Of a DNA stretch of 64,000 bases, positions 55,548 to 64,000 are shown piece after piece. How positions within the stretch are numbered: position 1 is the first letter of the stretch; every line of letters starts with the position of its first letter. The notes beneath the pieces were generated by a model. The model saw only the letters and a list, made by a program, of their open reading frames with translations, was not told the origin of the DNA and did no database searches. Origin of the DNA: Stomoxys calcitrans. Taxonomy: Eukaryota; Arthropoda; Insecta; Diptera; Muscidae. The stretch spans positions 21,986,643 through 22,050,642 of the forward strand of contig NC_081555.1 in assembly GCF_963082655.1 (NCBI RefSeq), in the 5' to 3' direction. Both the position numbers and the translations under genes were made by a program.

Positions 55548-57012
55548 GTTGGTTGTAGAAACGAAATTTTGGTTGTAGAAACCAACTTTTGGTTGTAGCA
55601 AATAACTTTGGTTCGGGAAGCCAAGTTTGTTTTGGGAACCAATTTTGGTTTTGGTAATCAACGTTGACCCGAGTACCAACTTTGATTCCGAGAATCAACT
55701 TTGATTCCGAGAATCAACTTTGATTCCGAGAATCAACTTTGATTCCGAGAATCAACTTTGATTCCGAGAATCAACTTTGATTCTGAGAAACAATTTTGGT
55801 TCTACAAACCAACTTTAGTTCTGGAAACCAACTTTGCTTCTTTGCACCAGTTTTGGTTCTGGGAACTAACTTTGCTTCGGGGAACTAACTTTGGTTCTGG
55901 GAACCAACTTTGGTTCTGGGAACCAACTTTGGATCTGGGAGCCAACTTTAGTTGTGGAAACCAACAATGTTTGTGGCAACCAACCTTGGTTTGCGAACCA
56001 ACCTTGGTTTAGGGAACCAACCTTGGTTTAGGGAACCAAATTTTTTTCTGGAAACCAAATTTGCTTCGGGGAACCAACTTTGGTCCTGGGAACTAATTTT
56101 GTTTCTAAGAACCGACTTTGGTTCTGGGAACTAACTTTGGTTCTGGGAACCAACTTTGGTTCTGGGAACCAACTTTGGTTCTGGGAACCAATTTTGGATA
56201 TGCAAACCAACTTTGGTTTTGGAAACAAACTTTGGTTCTGGAAACCAATTTTGTTTCTAGGAACCAACTTTGGTTCTAGGAACCAACTTTGGTTGTGGGA
56301 ACTAACATTGTTTTTGGGAACCAACATTGGTTCTAAGATGAACATTGCTTCTGGGAACCAATTTTGTTTCAAGGCACCAACTTTGGTCCTAGGAACCAGC
56401 CAACTTTGGTTCTTGGAACCAACTTTGGCTCTGGAAACCAACATTGGTTCTGCGAACCATCTTTGGTTCATGACACCATCTTCGGTTTAGGTCAGGTGAG
56501 ATCCAACTTATTTTCTTGGAAATAACTTTGGTTGTGGGAACCAACATTGTGTCTAGAAATCAACTTTGCTTCTGGTAACCAACTTTAATTTCCGTAATCA
56601 ATTTTGGTTCTGGGAACCAACTTAAATGCTGGAAACAAACTGATCCTGGGAACAAAGTTTGCTTCTCGGAACCTATATTGGTTCTGAGAACCAACTTTGC
56701 CTCTGGAAACCAAAGCTGCTTCTGGACATCTAGGTAAGTTCTGGGGCCAACATTGCTTCCAGGGACCAAGTTTGGTTGTGGGTATCGACTATGGTTTCGG
56801 CAAACAACTTTGATTATGTGAACCATCATTCGTTTGGGGTACAAACTTTGATGCTGGGAACCAACTTTGGTTCTGGAAACCAACTTTGATTCTGGAAACC
56901 ATGTTTGATTCGGAGAACCAACTTTGTTTTTGTAAACCAACATTGACTAACTTTGATACTGCGAACCAACTTTGCTTTTGAGAAGAAAGTTTGGTTTTGG
57001 GAACCAACTTGA
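55548..57012. repeat. 19-bp palindromic minisatellite array, about 77 units
   Basis: The unit is CAACTTTGGTTCTGGGAAC (19 bp, for example TCTGGG at 56161 and 56180). Nearly every unit holds the inverted repeat TTGGTTC-TGG-GAACCAA. A sub-block at 55675-55787 has instead TTGATTC-CGA-GAATCAA, with both arms changed together. Because 19 is not a multiple of 3, three units make a 57-bp, 19-residue peptide period, open on both strands. That explains the frames at 55428-57007 (LWFWEPTLVLGTNFGSGNQ and its antisense GSQNQSWFPEPKLVPRTKV). They are not genes. Confidence 0.93.
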
Positions 57013-57094
57013 TTCGCAGGTTCGGATGGGTCTACATTGGATAAGACTCGAGGGCAGGAGTCAACATTCAGCTCCTTAGAATTAGCTAGGTTTC

Positions 57095-57638
57095 AGGTTG
57101 CGTCTTTCAGGGGGAGGTCCGCGTTCTCCTGAAGACACCGCTGAGGATTTCGATGCAGGTGTGGCTGCCGATTGGGCTAAAAGTTCTGCGATCGAGACAT
57201 GTGGGGCTGAGACTGATGAGGAGCTGCAAAAATATTCGAACTATGGCTGTCAGGTTCTGCTGGTTCTCTGGCCCTCAAGAGATAGCGGGGACGAGGCGGC
57301 AGACGGGTTTGTCAGGAACTGATCGCTGTTAAGCGCGGATCGTACTTAATAGACGGATAGACGTTTTCTACGTTGCTAAAGGGATTGGGCAGTGAGCTGG
57401 TGCCGTAGGTCGCAAGTTGACGAAGTCCCGGTCACGAAACTGAACACCTCTTATTCCGGGGCTGAGGAAGCATGACCTTGAACTGCTGACTGGTCATTGC
57501 AATGGCAGGTCTTTGTCGTTGCACTGTAAAGAGTGAGAGACGGACTTCTGCTGATTCTTGTCTTGCTTTTCTCTTCATGGCGAACACAATGGACAAAAGG
57601 TCACAAAGTGAAGCAGATAGCAAACAAGGTTGCTAGTC
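57095..57638 (+). pseudogene. Probable jockey-like RNase H remnant
   Basis: The frame at 57098-57322 ends in VLLVLWPSRDSGDEAADGFV RN, which resembles the last RNase H motif (W-P-H-D--GNE-AD-LAR) with the His lost. Further on, LELLTGHCNGRSLSLHC resembles the LTGH-----H segment that precedes the zinc knuckle in such elements, but the knuckle itself is unreadable. Stops and shifts are frequent. The assignment rests on two weak motifs in the right order and distance. A TAGGTTAGGTTAGG tract follows at the boundary with the next fragment. Confidence 0.4.
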
Positions 57639-57640
57639 GG

Positions 57641-58085
57641 CTAGGTTAGGTTAGGTTGAAAAGAGGGTGCGGATATTAATCCACCCCATACACCTAAGCC
57701 AGTAATAGGCTTGTTGTGCGCTCTAAATACTAAAAAATTAACCTCGAAAAAAAATCTAAGTTAGGAATTCCGTGCTATTTACAAAAACCTTAATTGCTTT
57801 CCATGCCAGGTATTGTGTCCCCACCTAAGTGCCGGTATCTGTTAGACGCGAAAGCCGGGCAATGACATTGGAAATGCTCCAACGTCTCATCATCTTTCCC
57901 GCATGCCCTACACATGCTACCACATGCCGCACCAATTTTACATAAGTGAGCTCTCATAGTCCTATGTGTCCCGTTATGATACCGAGAGCTATAATAATCT
58001 CCTTCTTACTTCCTTAATAGCATCGTCTTCCCACGATAGGATTTTCGCCGTTCTGCCGACCGTTTCGTGTCCTACCTAACCTGAC
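57641..58085 (-). pseudogene. Jockey-like retrotransposon 3' end, inverted copy
   Basis: On the minus strand, GGACACATAGGACTATGAGA, GCTCACTTATGTAAAATTGG and TGTAGGGCATGCGGGAAAGA, TGATGAGACGTTGGAGCATT give the same CRACGKDDETLEH zinc-knuckle segment as at 53245-53400. The 3' UTR follows, with GCGCACAACAAGCCTATTAC, TGGCTTAGGTGTATGGGG and CCGCACCCTCTTTTCAACC. It ends in TAACCTAACCTAACCTAG, which is the 3' tail of the element. Confidence 0.8.
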
Positions 58086-60515
58086 CTTGGTTTTGAAAGT
58101 ACCTAAAATTTGTGTGAATATTTTTTTTAAGAATTCTACAAAATACAATTTATTTCCAACCATTCCACCCCAATGTCCCCACATATATGTGTTGTTTAAA
58201 ATTCGCCAATTGTAATATCTTTGTTGGTGCCGCTGTAGTTGTTGTAATTCATGCCAAAGTGAAAGTTGTGTGTAAAGTTTGTTAATGCCTTAGTCTAATG
58301 CGTGATAGAACGCGCGTGTATTTTCAGCCATAGGGGGTACCATGTCCGTCTGTCCGTTTTGTCTGCCCAATTGAGTTGAGTCCTTCGAAGGGTGGTGGTT
58401 AGCCATTCAGCCAGGGAAGCACACTTCCGTTTCCCTTACCGAATGGATATAACGAGATATGCGTGTGTGTGTCTGCCAGTCCAATTTAAATAATAGCATT
58501 ACATATGTACTTGAGTGTGTGCGTGTGTTTAAGGCCCTATTTATGCATGTATGCTGCCAGTACAATGTAAATTATTGTAATTTAGTTTAAAGTTTATGTT
58601 ATGTTGAGAGTTTTCTGATAAAAATCATTTTTAAATATAAGCGGATTACCAAAGGATCTGTTCCATAGAGAGCGAAAGTGAAAGTTTTCACAATGGCAAC
58701 TACCTAAGCACACATGCTAGGAAGGTCCATTATTGGAGCATATATGTTTCTTTTTGTGTGTGTGTGTGTTTGTGCCTTAAAGGCTCACTCACCCCTTTTA
58801 TCCTTATCATACCAATGTCTAATAGGCACAATTGCCAGATATGTTTGATTTAATGACCCACCATTCTCATGTCCCCAGTCAAAAGTGTCAATTTGCATTC
58901 GTGAATGACAATCGTACTCAAGTAAAAACGGGGGACCGTGTATATATTCAGATACACATTTAAGATTTCTGTTGGATTTTGTGTTTTCACCAAGCATTTT
59001 AAAGTTTGGGATAGACATTTTGGATTTTTTGGTTTATATGTAAGTTTTTCGATGGATTTTCTTCTCTTTAAGGTGTTACGAGTTATCGTTCATTTCTGGA
59101 TTAAGCCAATGTTCACCATTAATGTTTTGCCCTTTTCCACATTTGCAAAGATATCTACCTCTTGCTGTGCCCAATGCAACCACAAAGACTCCAAGACTGT
59201 CAAGATCTGCTATCAGTAGCCTAAGGTCAAGCTACCTCAGCGTCAAGATAATTGCGGCTCTCCTTCTCGAGAAACAACCGCAGGCTAACCTGCAACCTAT
59301 AACTGCAGCTCCCAATTTATTCGAACAGTCGTTGCAGAAAGCGTCTTTACTATCAAGTAACTCACTCAGAGGTGAGTTCAATGATTCCATAACATGACCA
59401 CCACTCATCAACGAATGTATAGCAGAAAACAGCAACAAGCCACCTTGAAAACAAGTGCACATGGTAGACATGCAGCGAATGGCAAGCTCACACCTTATAC
59501 CAGCAATCGTTGTTGACGCTTGCGACTCTCAACGACCTTTAAATTCGTTGAGCTATTGCAAGTGGTTTTGCTGATGAGCATAAAATGATTGCTGGTCGTA
59601 TTTTACATTTTGAGCAATACTTACAAGTGCTCTCGTTGACCGTAACTGTATAGAAGACACACACACAGAAATTAATTTGCATTCTTGGTAAAGGCTTGGG
59701 TAAAGAAAAAATAGAAGTAAGTCCGTCACTTTTGAACAGGCGAAGACAGACGGCATATACTTCACTGATAAGAACAACTCTGATCCAAAAATAAAAAAGC
59801 AAGTGCAAAAAAACAACGGAGTATATCTATGCCGCTCAACAATACTTGATGCCTCATTGCGCTGGTTGCTTTGGCTTTATATGGCACTCATCCGAGTGGT
59901 GTTCATTTGCAAACAACACACGATGTCCGTCGACCAAATTGATCACATCCGCTGTACGATTACTTAATCTCTTGCGCATCTCTCACTCTATTGTATTTGT
60001 GCGTGTGTTTCTAGCTAACTTTGTTTTTATGTGGCATGCGATACAGACAATTGCTTTGGCCAAAGTGGCTATTGAGTGCTAAATTTTGGATATCATGCAG
60101 TTCTTGTCAGCTACCTCATTTCAAGCCCCATATGGCCCCATGCTAACCCAGCAAAGCCTAGTAGCCTTTCCTTTGTTCCGAAGATGTTCCTTGAATCTCT
60201 TAACAAGTGTTCAACTCACAAAATCAGATCCTTCAGTCTGGTAGACATCATTTCTGCCTCTAAATCGTAACCAAGATTGCGAAGACTACATTAAAAACCG
60301 GTGTACAGGTACATACTATATACCGAAGGCCCAGAAAAAGGTGACTCAGCCCAGATTCCCCTCCCAAGCCGAATTTAGATTTTGCTCTCGTCCAAGTCAT
60401 CAATTAAGCAGCATTTCAATGATACTTGAGGCACTACTTCTCGTTGTCGATAACAGCATCGCAGCGTTGCTCTGCACCTTTTCGATCCCGCTGCGAATAA
60501 TCCCTCTACAATATC
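58086..60515. other. Unassigned DNA with short open frames
   Basis: 58100-58900 looks like unique DNA, with a GT run at 58756-58769. From about 59120 to 60500 GC content rises and several overlapping frames appear on both strands (59122-59397, 59232-59471 minus, 59846-60082, 60076-60270). None shows a domain I recognise. Position suggests 5' parts of the retrotransposon whose RT begins near 61165, but I cannot show it. Confidence 0.4.
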
Positions 60516-60890
60516 CAGTGTCCGAAGTCAAGCCAGACGCCTAGAGGTGAGAATTGGGCGAATCACAGCAGTTAGCATTGAGTATTCCTTCCCCGTCTGC
60601 GGCCCCTAACCCCTAACTTTTAGACATTTCTTCCCAACTCTGATATCTGATGCCGACGCCAGACAAGACACCTATAGGTGAGAATCGGCCGAATCACAGC
60701 AGTTAATATTGAGTATATCGTCCCCGGCCTAAGTCCCCAAACTCTAACATATTCGACATTTCTTTTCAAGTCGGATGTCCGTTACCAATTCCAAACAAGA
60801 TACGTACTCCTGAACCCCTATCCCAGGCCTAAACCCCTAACACCTACCTTTCTCGACATTTTTTCTTCTTAAGTCTGATATAAACCCTAG
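60516..60890 (+). repeat. 131-bp tandem repeat, two and a part units
   Basis: The phrase CCAGACGCCTAGAGGTGAGA, AT-GGCCGAATCACAGCAGTT occurs at 60533 and 60664 (131 bp apart), followed each time by ATTGAGTAT-CCCC-CCT and ATTTCTT--CAA-TC-GAT. A third partial unit (CAAACAAGATACGTACTCCT and AACCCCTAACACCTACC) ends near 60890. Confidence 0.75.
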
Positions 60891-61164
60891 AATTACGCCA
60901 ACGTATTAAGCCTGCCGAGACTGCGGCAAAAACCAATTCCATCAAAAATGTTAGAGATATTCTTTAATGAACTCTGAACGAGATCCTTATTGATTAGGAA
61001 AACTCGATCATTTACCATAATGACAACGCCATCCCACACCTTACTGACACTCTCCACACGTTATGCAATGAACACCATACTAATCGGAGCTCAGTGTTTC
61101 AACCCGTGTGCTGATCATAGTCATAATGTTGCTAATTGAGCAACATTGGGTTGATGCTTCTGCT

Positions 61165-62550
61165 CTTTAGCATTGTATCAACCAAATTTGCAAGGATGTC
61201 TTTCTATGTCCACGAAGGCTTCCGCAAGCCGACGACAGCTTACCAATTATGGACGTTCTTATAGTACCCGATGTCTGGAAGATGGGAGAAGCTATCCCGC
61301 TACTAAAGCCTGGAAAAGATCCGAGAAAGGGAGTGTTGGACAGAACGATCTCCCTTCTCTCACCAGTAGCCAAGACGCTTGAAGCACTACTCCTCCCGAG
61401 CCTCGTCGGGCATCAGCATAGATTTTAAAGACTACAAAGCACAACAACTGCTTTGCATGCCATCAACGCACACATTTGCCGTGGCTTCAATCAGCCCAGG
61501 CCATGTGATAGGATGGTTCTCGTGGCACTGGATCTATCGAAGGCATTCGTCATGGTAAGCCATGACAAACTATTTGAGGAGATTGCAAAAAAAGGCCCTC
61601 CGGCCAGGTCTGAAACGCTGGGTCGCGAATTATCTGTGTGGTTGCTAGTCATTTATGGAAATTTGGGATAAGAAAAAACACCCGTCTTAGGGAACAGGGA
61701 GGGTGATATTTCCGGCAATGTCTAACCTTTACCTATCCTCCATTCCACCGCCTCCAGACGGCATAGAGATCCAATCATATGCGGATTATTGTACGATCAT
61801 GGCATCAGGCCCACCACCCATTGATAACATCTGCGATAGGTTAACGTCTACCTCAATGAACTTGCCGCTTATTTGGCTGCAAGAGATTTGAAGACCTATT
61901 AGAATGACGCTCTTCGAAATGTGACGTACTGCCTACTCAGTTCTCATGTGGACCACCTCCATCAGGAGATAGAGATCCTACCCATTCGAAAATATTACTA
62001 CATGTTATCTAAGCAATAACCTCTGGGCTGCTTTCGTAGTGACCATCTAAATCATCATCTTCTGGATAGGTATCTACCGCCCAGAAGCCTTAATGTGTAT
62101 CTACATGATTTAGAGCGTGAGGTTCAGCGTTACAACACAGAACCTCTAGATCAAGCGGCATATTAAGCGGGTCTAGCCAACATTCATGCAGACACGATAG
62201 CAGAGACGGTGATTAGCTACCGGGCGACTGTGGTCCTTGGAGAACGACCGCCTCCCATTGCACCTGAAGAAATTGACCTCCTCTGGCAAATCAGAGTGGT
62301 TGTGGCTCAATTATGATCAGGCAGATGCAGCCGCCTCAACTACTTCAGAGCAAGGATTGATGCCAACGTGCAGGATGTGTGTTCCGATTATGACCTGGTA
62401 TCACACGACTCACGTCACCTGTTTCACTGCCCATTCAGTCCCACTTGTCTCAGACCCAAAGCCCTCTGGACGAACCCTCCTTAGTCGCAAAGTTCCTAGA
62501 TCTGGATATTCAACAGAATCAAGCAGGCAAACGATGGAACACAACACACT
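61165..62550 (+). pseudogene. Jockey-like ORF2 reverse transcriptase, degenerate with internal deletion
   Basis: This is the RNA-dependent DNA polymerase of a jockey-clade LINE, in shifted frames. From about 61260 it reads VPDVWKMGEAIPLLKPGKDP, then ISLLSPVAKTLEALLLPSLV, STTTALHAINAHICRG and VLVALDLSKAFVMVSHDKLF (motif A, first catalytic Asp kept). From 61735 it reads LYLSSIPPPPDGIEIQSYAD, YCTIMASGPPPID, where YADD has become YADY (GAT to TAT at 61787). A large internal deletion near 61890-61940 joins the palm to the segment HVDHLHQEIEILPIRKYYYM. The C-terminus has VVLGERPPPIAPEE and VCSDYDLVSHDSRHLFHCP, a zinc-knuckle-like motif with its second Cys mutated to Tyr. Many stops. It is clearly dead. 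Confidence 0.85.
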
Positions 62551-62574
62551 GCTACAATAACAGCAACTATTATT

Positions 62575-62690
62575 ATGGCAGCCGATTGTACGTACCGGAT
62601 TGACCCGATGGAGTCCTTCATCGGTAAGGGCTGCCGCCCCAGTGTACGACACACTGCTCCAACAACAAAAACAATAACAGCAATAACCAT
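62575..62690 (-). repeat. GTTGTTGTTGGAGCAGTGTGTCG-type repeat at the element's 3' side
   Basis: The minus strand reads TATTGTTTTTGTTGTTGGAG, CAGTGTGTCGTACACTGGGG, CGGCAGCCCTTACCGATGAA, GGACTCCATCGGGTCAATCC. I remember this as a widespread fly repeat. It begins with a GTT-rich tract like the repeats at 32884 and 52345 but is a different sequence after that. Confidence 0.6.
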
Positions 62691-62699
62691 TTTATTTCA

Positions 62700-63150
62700 A
62701 ACGGCGCATCACACAGCACCTCGAGAGTAGTATGAGAGCCATTTGCCACATTCTTGGTTGCCGAGCCAACGATCAACTATCACAATATTCTGTGGACGAT
62801 GTTACAAACGGCAAATCGCCCAAAGCGCCGGGACCTAATATAGATTTCACACCTGAGTGATCTCGCTACTGAGACCAGTAAACGTTTCGAGACGGGATAA
62901 TCCTACCGGCCAAATTGCCTTTCCTCGGCTCGGCTAACACTCTTGAAGGTCCATTCCTCCCGAAACTTGTTGGAGAATTTCCTTGTGCTGAGCGTCAACA
63001 TTGAACTGGGAGTGATGCCGCAACTGAAGCCAGTAAACGTTTCGAAAAGGGGGAATCGTCGGATTCTAGAGGGCTTACTTCTCCCAAGCCTTGTTGGTGA
63101 ATTTCCTTGTGCTTAGCGACAGCATGGAACTATGGAAGGCCTTCTATACA
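62700..63150 (+). pseudogene. Two tandem partial reverse transcriptase fragments
   Basis: At 62782-62838 the frame reads QYSVDDVTNGKSPKAPGPN, the KAPGPDG motif that opens non-LTR reverse transcriptases. It is followed by two related stretches. 62868-62995 holds LRPVNVSRRDNPT then LEGPFLPKLVGEFPCAERQH. 63018-63130 holds PQLKPVNVSKRGNRR then EGLLLPSLVGEFPCA. Both correspond to LKPGKDP...LEGLLLPSLV in the copy at 61290, with part of the region between shortened. So the segment is duplicated, step about 155 bp. Frames are broken in both. Confidence 0.7.
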
Positions 63151-63337
63151 GACAGCCATTTCATACTTTTTGAGAACAACGCCAACATCTGCCTTTAGCC
63201 GATGCAGAAAAGTGTGATCGCGAAATACTGCTGTCAGATCTAAACTTATCAGAATGCTGCTCTACGAACTAGGATGTATATTAAGTTCTCATATAGACCA
63301 CCTAGGTCGAGAGCATGATTGGCAGTGTTCGTAAGGA
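63151..63337. other. Unassigned retrotransposon-like segment
   Basis: Moderate GC content continues from the preceding fragment. The phrase AATGCTGCTCTACGAACTAG and ATAGACCACCT resembles the NAALRTA-G and DHLHQE region of jockey reverse transcriptases. Too short and broken for a firm call. Confidence 0.4.
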
Positions 63338-63597
63338 TAGGTTAGATTAGGTTATAATAAAAAGTGTGCGGATATAAATCCACCCCATGGCACTATGGAC
63401 ATACACCTTAGCCAGTAATAGTCTTGTTATGCGCTCTAAATACTAAAAAAGCTAGAAAAAGAACATCTAAGTTAGAAATTCCGTGCTACCTACTAAATCC
63501 CAAATTGGTTTCCATACCACGCCCCTAAGTTAGTTCATGTCTGATATTGTGTCCCCACCTAGGTGCCGGTGTCTGTTAGCCGCGAAAGCTGGACTAA
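63338..63597 (-). pseudogene. Jockey-like retrotransposon 3' UTR, inverted copy
   Basis: The minus strand contains GGTGGGGACACAATATCAGA, TTTAGAGCGCATAACAAGAC, TATTACTGGCTAAGGTGTAT, TGGATTTATATCCGCACAC and ends in TAACCTAATCTAACCTATCC. It is the third copy of the 3' UTR seen at 53500-53620 and 57641-57800, with the same (AACCT)-type tail. The coding part stops near CAGCTTTCGCGGCTAACAGA. Confidence 0.78.
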
Positions 63598-64000
63598 GTT
63601 AGCGAAAGAGCTAAATAGTAACCTAGCGAATTGCGTTGTTGACGACCATCCATTACAAACCAGAACACTTCTGACGCTACGACATTTCAGCAATGCAGCT
63701 GTCTCAATTCTGAATGGCCTGGGGTACATGCCAACATGCCACGTGTGTGTCCCGCTTGTAAACAGCGGCCGATCTTTTCCTCTTCACCTACACAACCAAT
63801 TCTACTCGACATTCAAACAAATCACACTCCCGAAACTATGAGCTCCGATTTGTATTTGGAATGCTCCGTCTACAGAGGAGCTACAACTGCAGTTGTAGAG
63901 TGAAAAGTCTCATTGAGGTTGGGCTGCTCTTGCCTAAATACTAAGTGGCTGCGGTGGTCGATATGACAATCGAGTTATTAGTGCCTCTAAATAACCAATG
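63598..64000 (+). pseudogene. Jockey-like ORF2 C-terminal remnant, runs off the window
   Basis: In one frame near 63736 VCPACKQ is readable. This matches the first half of the zinc-knuckle-like motif after the polymerase (VCPDCNQGPHDTRHLF in relatives). It is preceded by ACGCTACGACATTTCAGCAA, TGCAGCTGTCTCAATTCTGA, which parallels the segment at 62308-62345 (ATGATCAGGCAGATGCAGCC, GCCTCAAC). The frame is broken on both sides. The last 60 bases show nothing recognisable. Confidence 0.5.

Noticed and set aside
56028..56490. 147- and 136-codon frames on both strands as genes
   Set aside because: Both are three-frame readings of the 19-bp palindromic minisatellite. Homologous frames on opposite strands follow from the palindrome.
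57641..57660. An interstitial telomere
   Set aside because: Only about three TTAGG-like units are present and they coincide with the 3' tail of a retrotransposon fragment. That is too short to claim telomeric origin.
59122..60082. Host exons in the open frames around 59-60 kb
   Set aside because: Several frames overlap on both strands, none has a recognised domain, and the area adjoins retrotransposon wreckage.

Overview
This 64 kb window is non-coding, AT-rich DNA from an insect, almost certainly a higher fly (calyptrate, muscid- or blowfly-like). The basis is its repeat content: mariner MITEs with TTGGGTTGCCC ends, an abundant element ending in GACGGACGGACATGGCTAGATCGAC, a tRNA-derived SINE, and decayed jockey-like retrotransposons, all of which I remember from calyptrate flies. 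The species cannot be fixed from sequence alone. I find no intact host gene, tRNA, rRNA or bacterial-style operon. The open reading frames are short and fall in repeats, transposon wrecks or low-complexity DNA.

Layout. 1-6 kb: AT-rich DNA with a nest of terminal-inverted-repeat (TIR) elements sharing GTTTACAC ends (1984-3870) and a cluster of CT runs near 4.2-4.4 kb. 6-17 kb: several copies of one abundant fly element (called type A here), a dead DD41D mariner transposase (9253-9667), three SINE copies or fragments, two mariner MITEs, two non-LTR fragments and one copy of a second repeat called type H. 18.7-20.9 kb: a degenerate 31-bp minisatellite. 22-24.4 kb: a degenerate ~120-145-bp tandem repeat. 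26.5-30.4 kb: a degenerate 18-bp minisatellite. 31.4-31.8 kb: a long inverted repeat. 32.9-35.4 kb: two tandem type H copies sharing a SINE remnant.

37.6-41.8 kb holds the most striking structure: two homogeneous arrays of a 41-bp unit, about 28 and 44 copies, in opposite orientation around a 1.2 kb spacer, with consensus units 35/41 identical. 42.8-47.4 kb: a degenerate ~165-190-bp satellite-like array. 48.8-53.6 kb: a type A element, then a wrecked jockey-like element whose ORF1 tail has grown a 41-residue (123-bp) tandem repeat, followed by the ORF1/ORF2 ATGA junction, an internal replacement, and the RNase H end. 55.5-57.0 kb: a 19-bp palindromic minisatellite. 57-64 kb: stacked fragments of two jockey-like families, one with a reverse transcriptase whose YADD box has become YADY.

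The common theme is that four unrelated-looking arrays (31, 41, 19 and 18 bp units) are each built from short odd-spaced palindromes, and two share the same TTTTC-n5-GAAAA half. That modular design, and the facing inverted 41-bp arrays, are the best candidates for something undescribed. The elements do not form a pathway. They are a record of repeated insertion, local amplification and decay.
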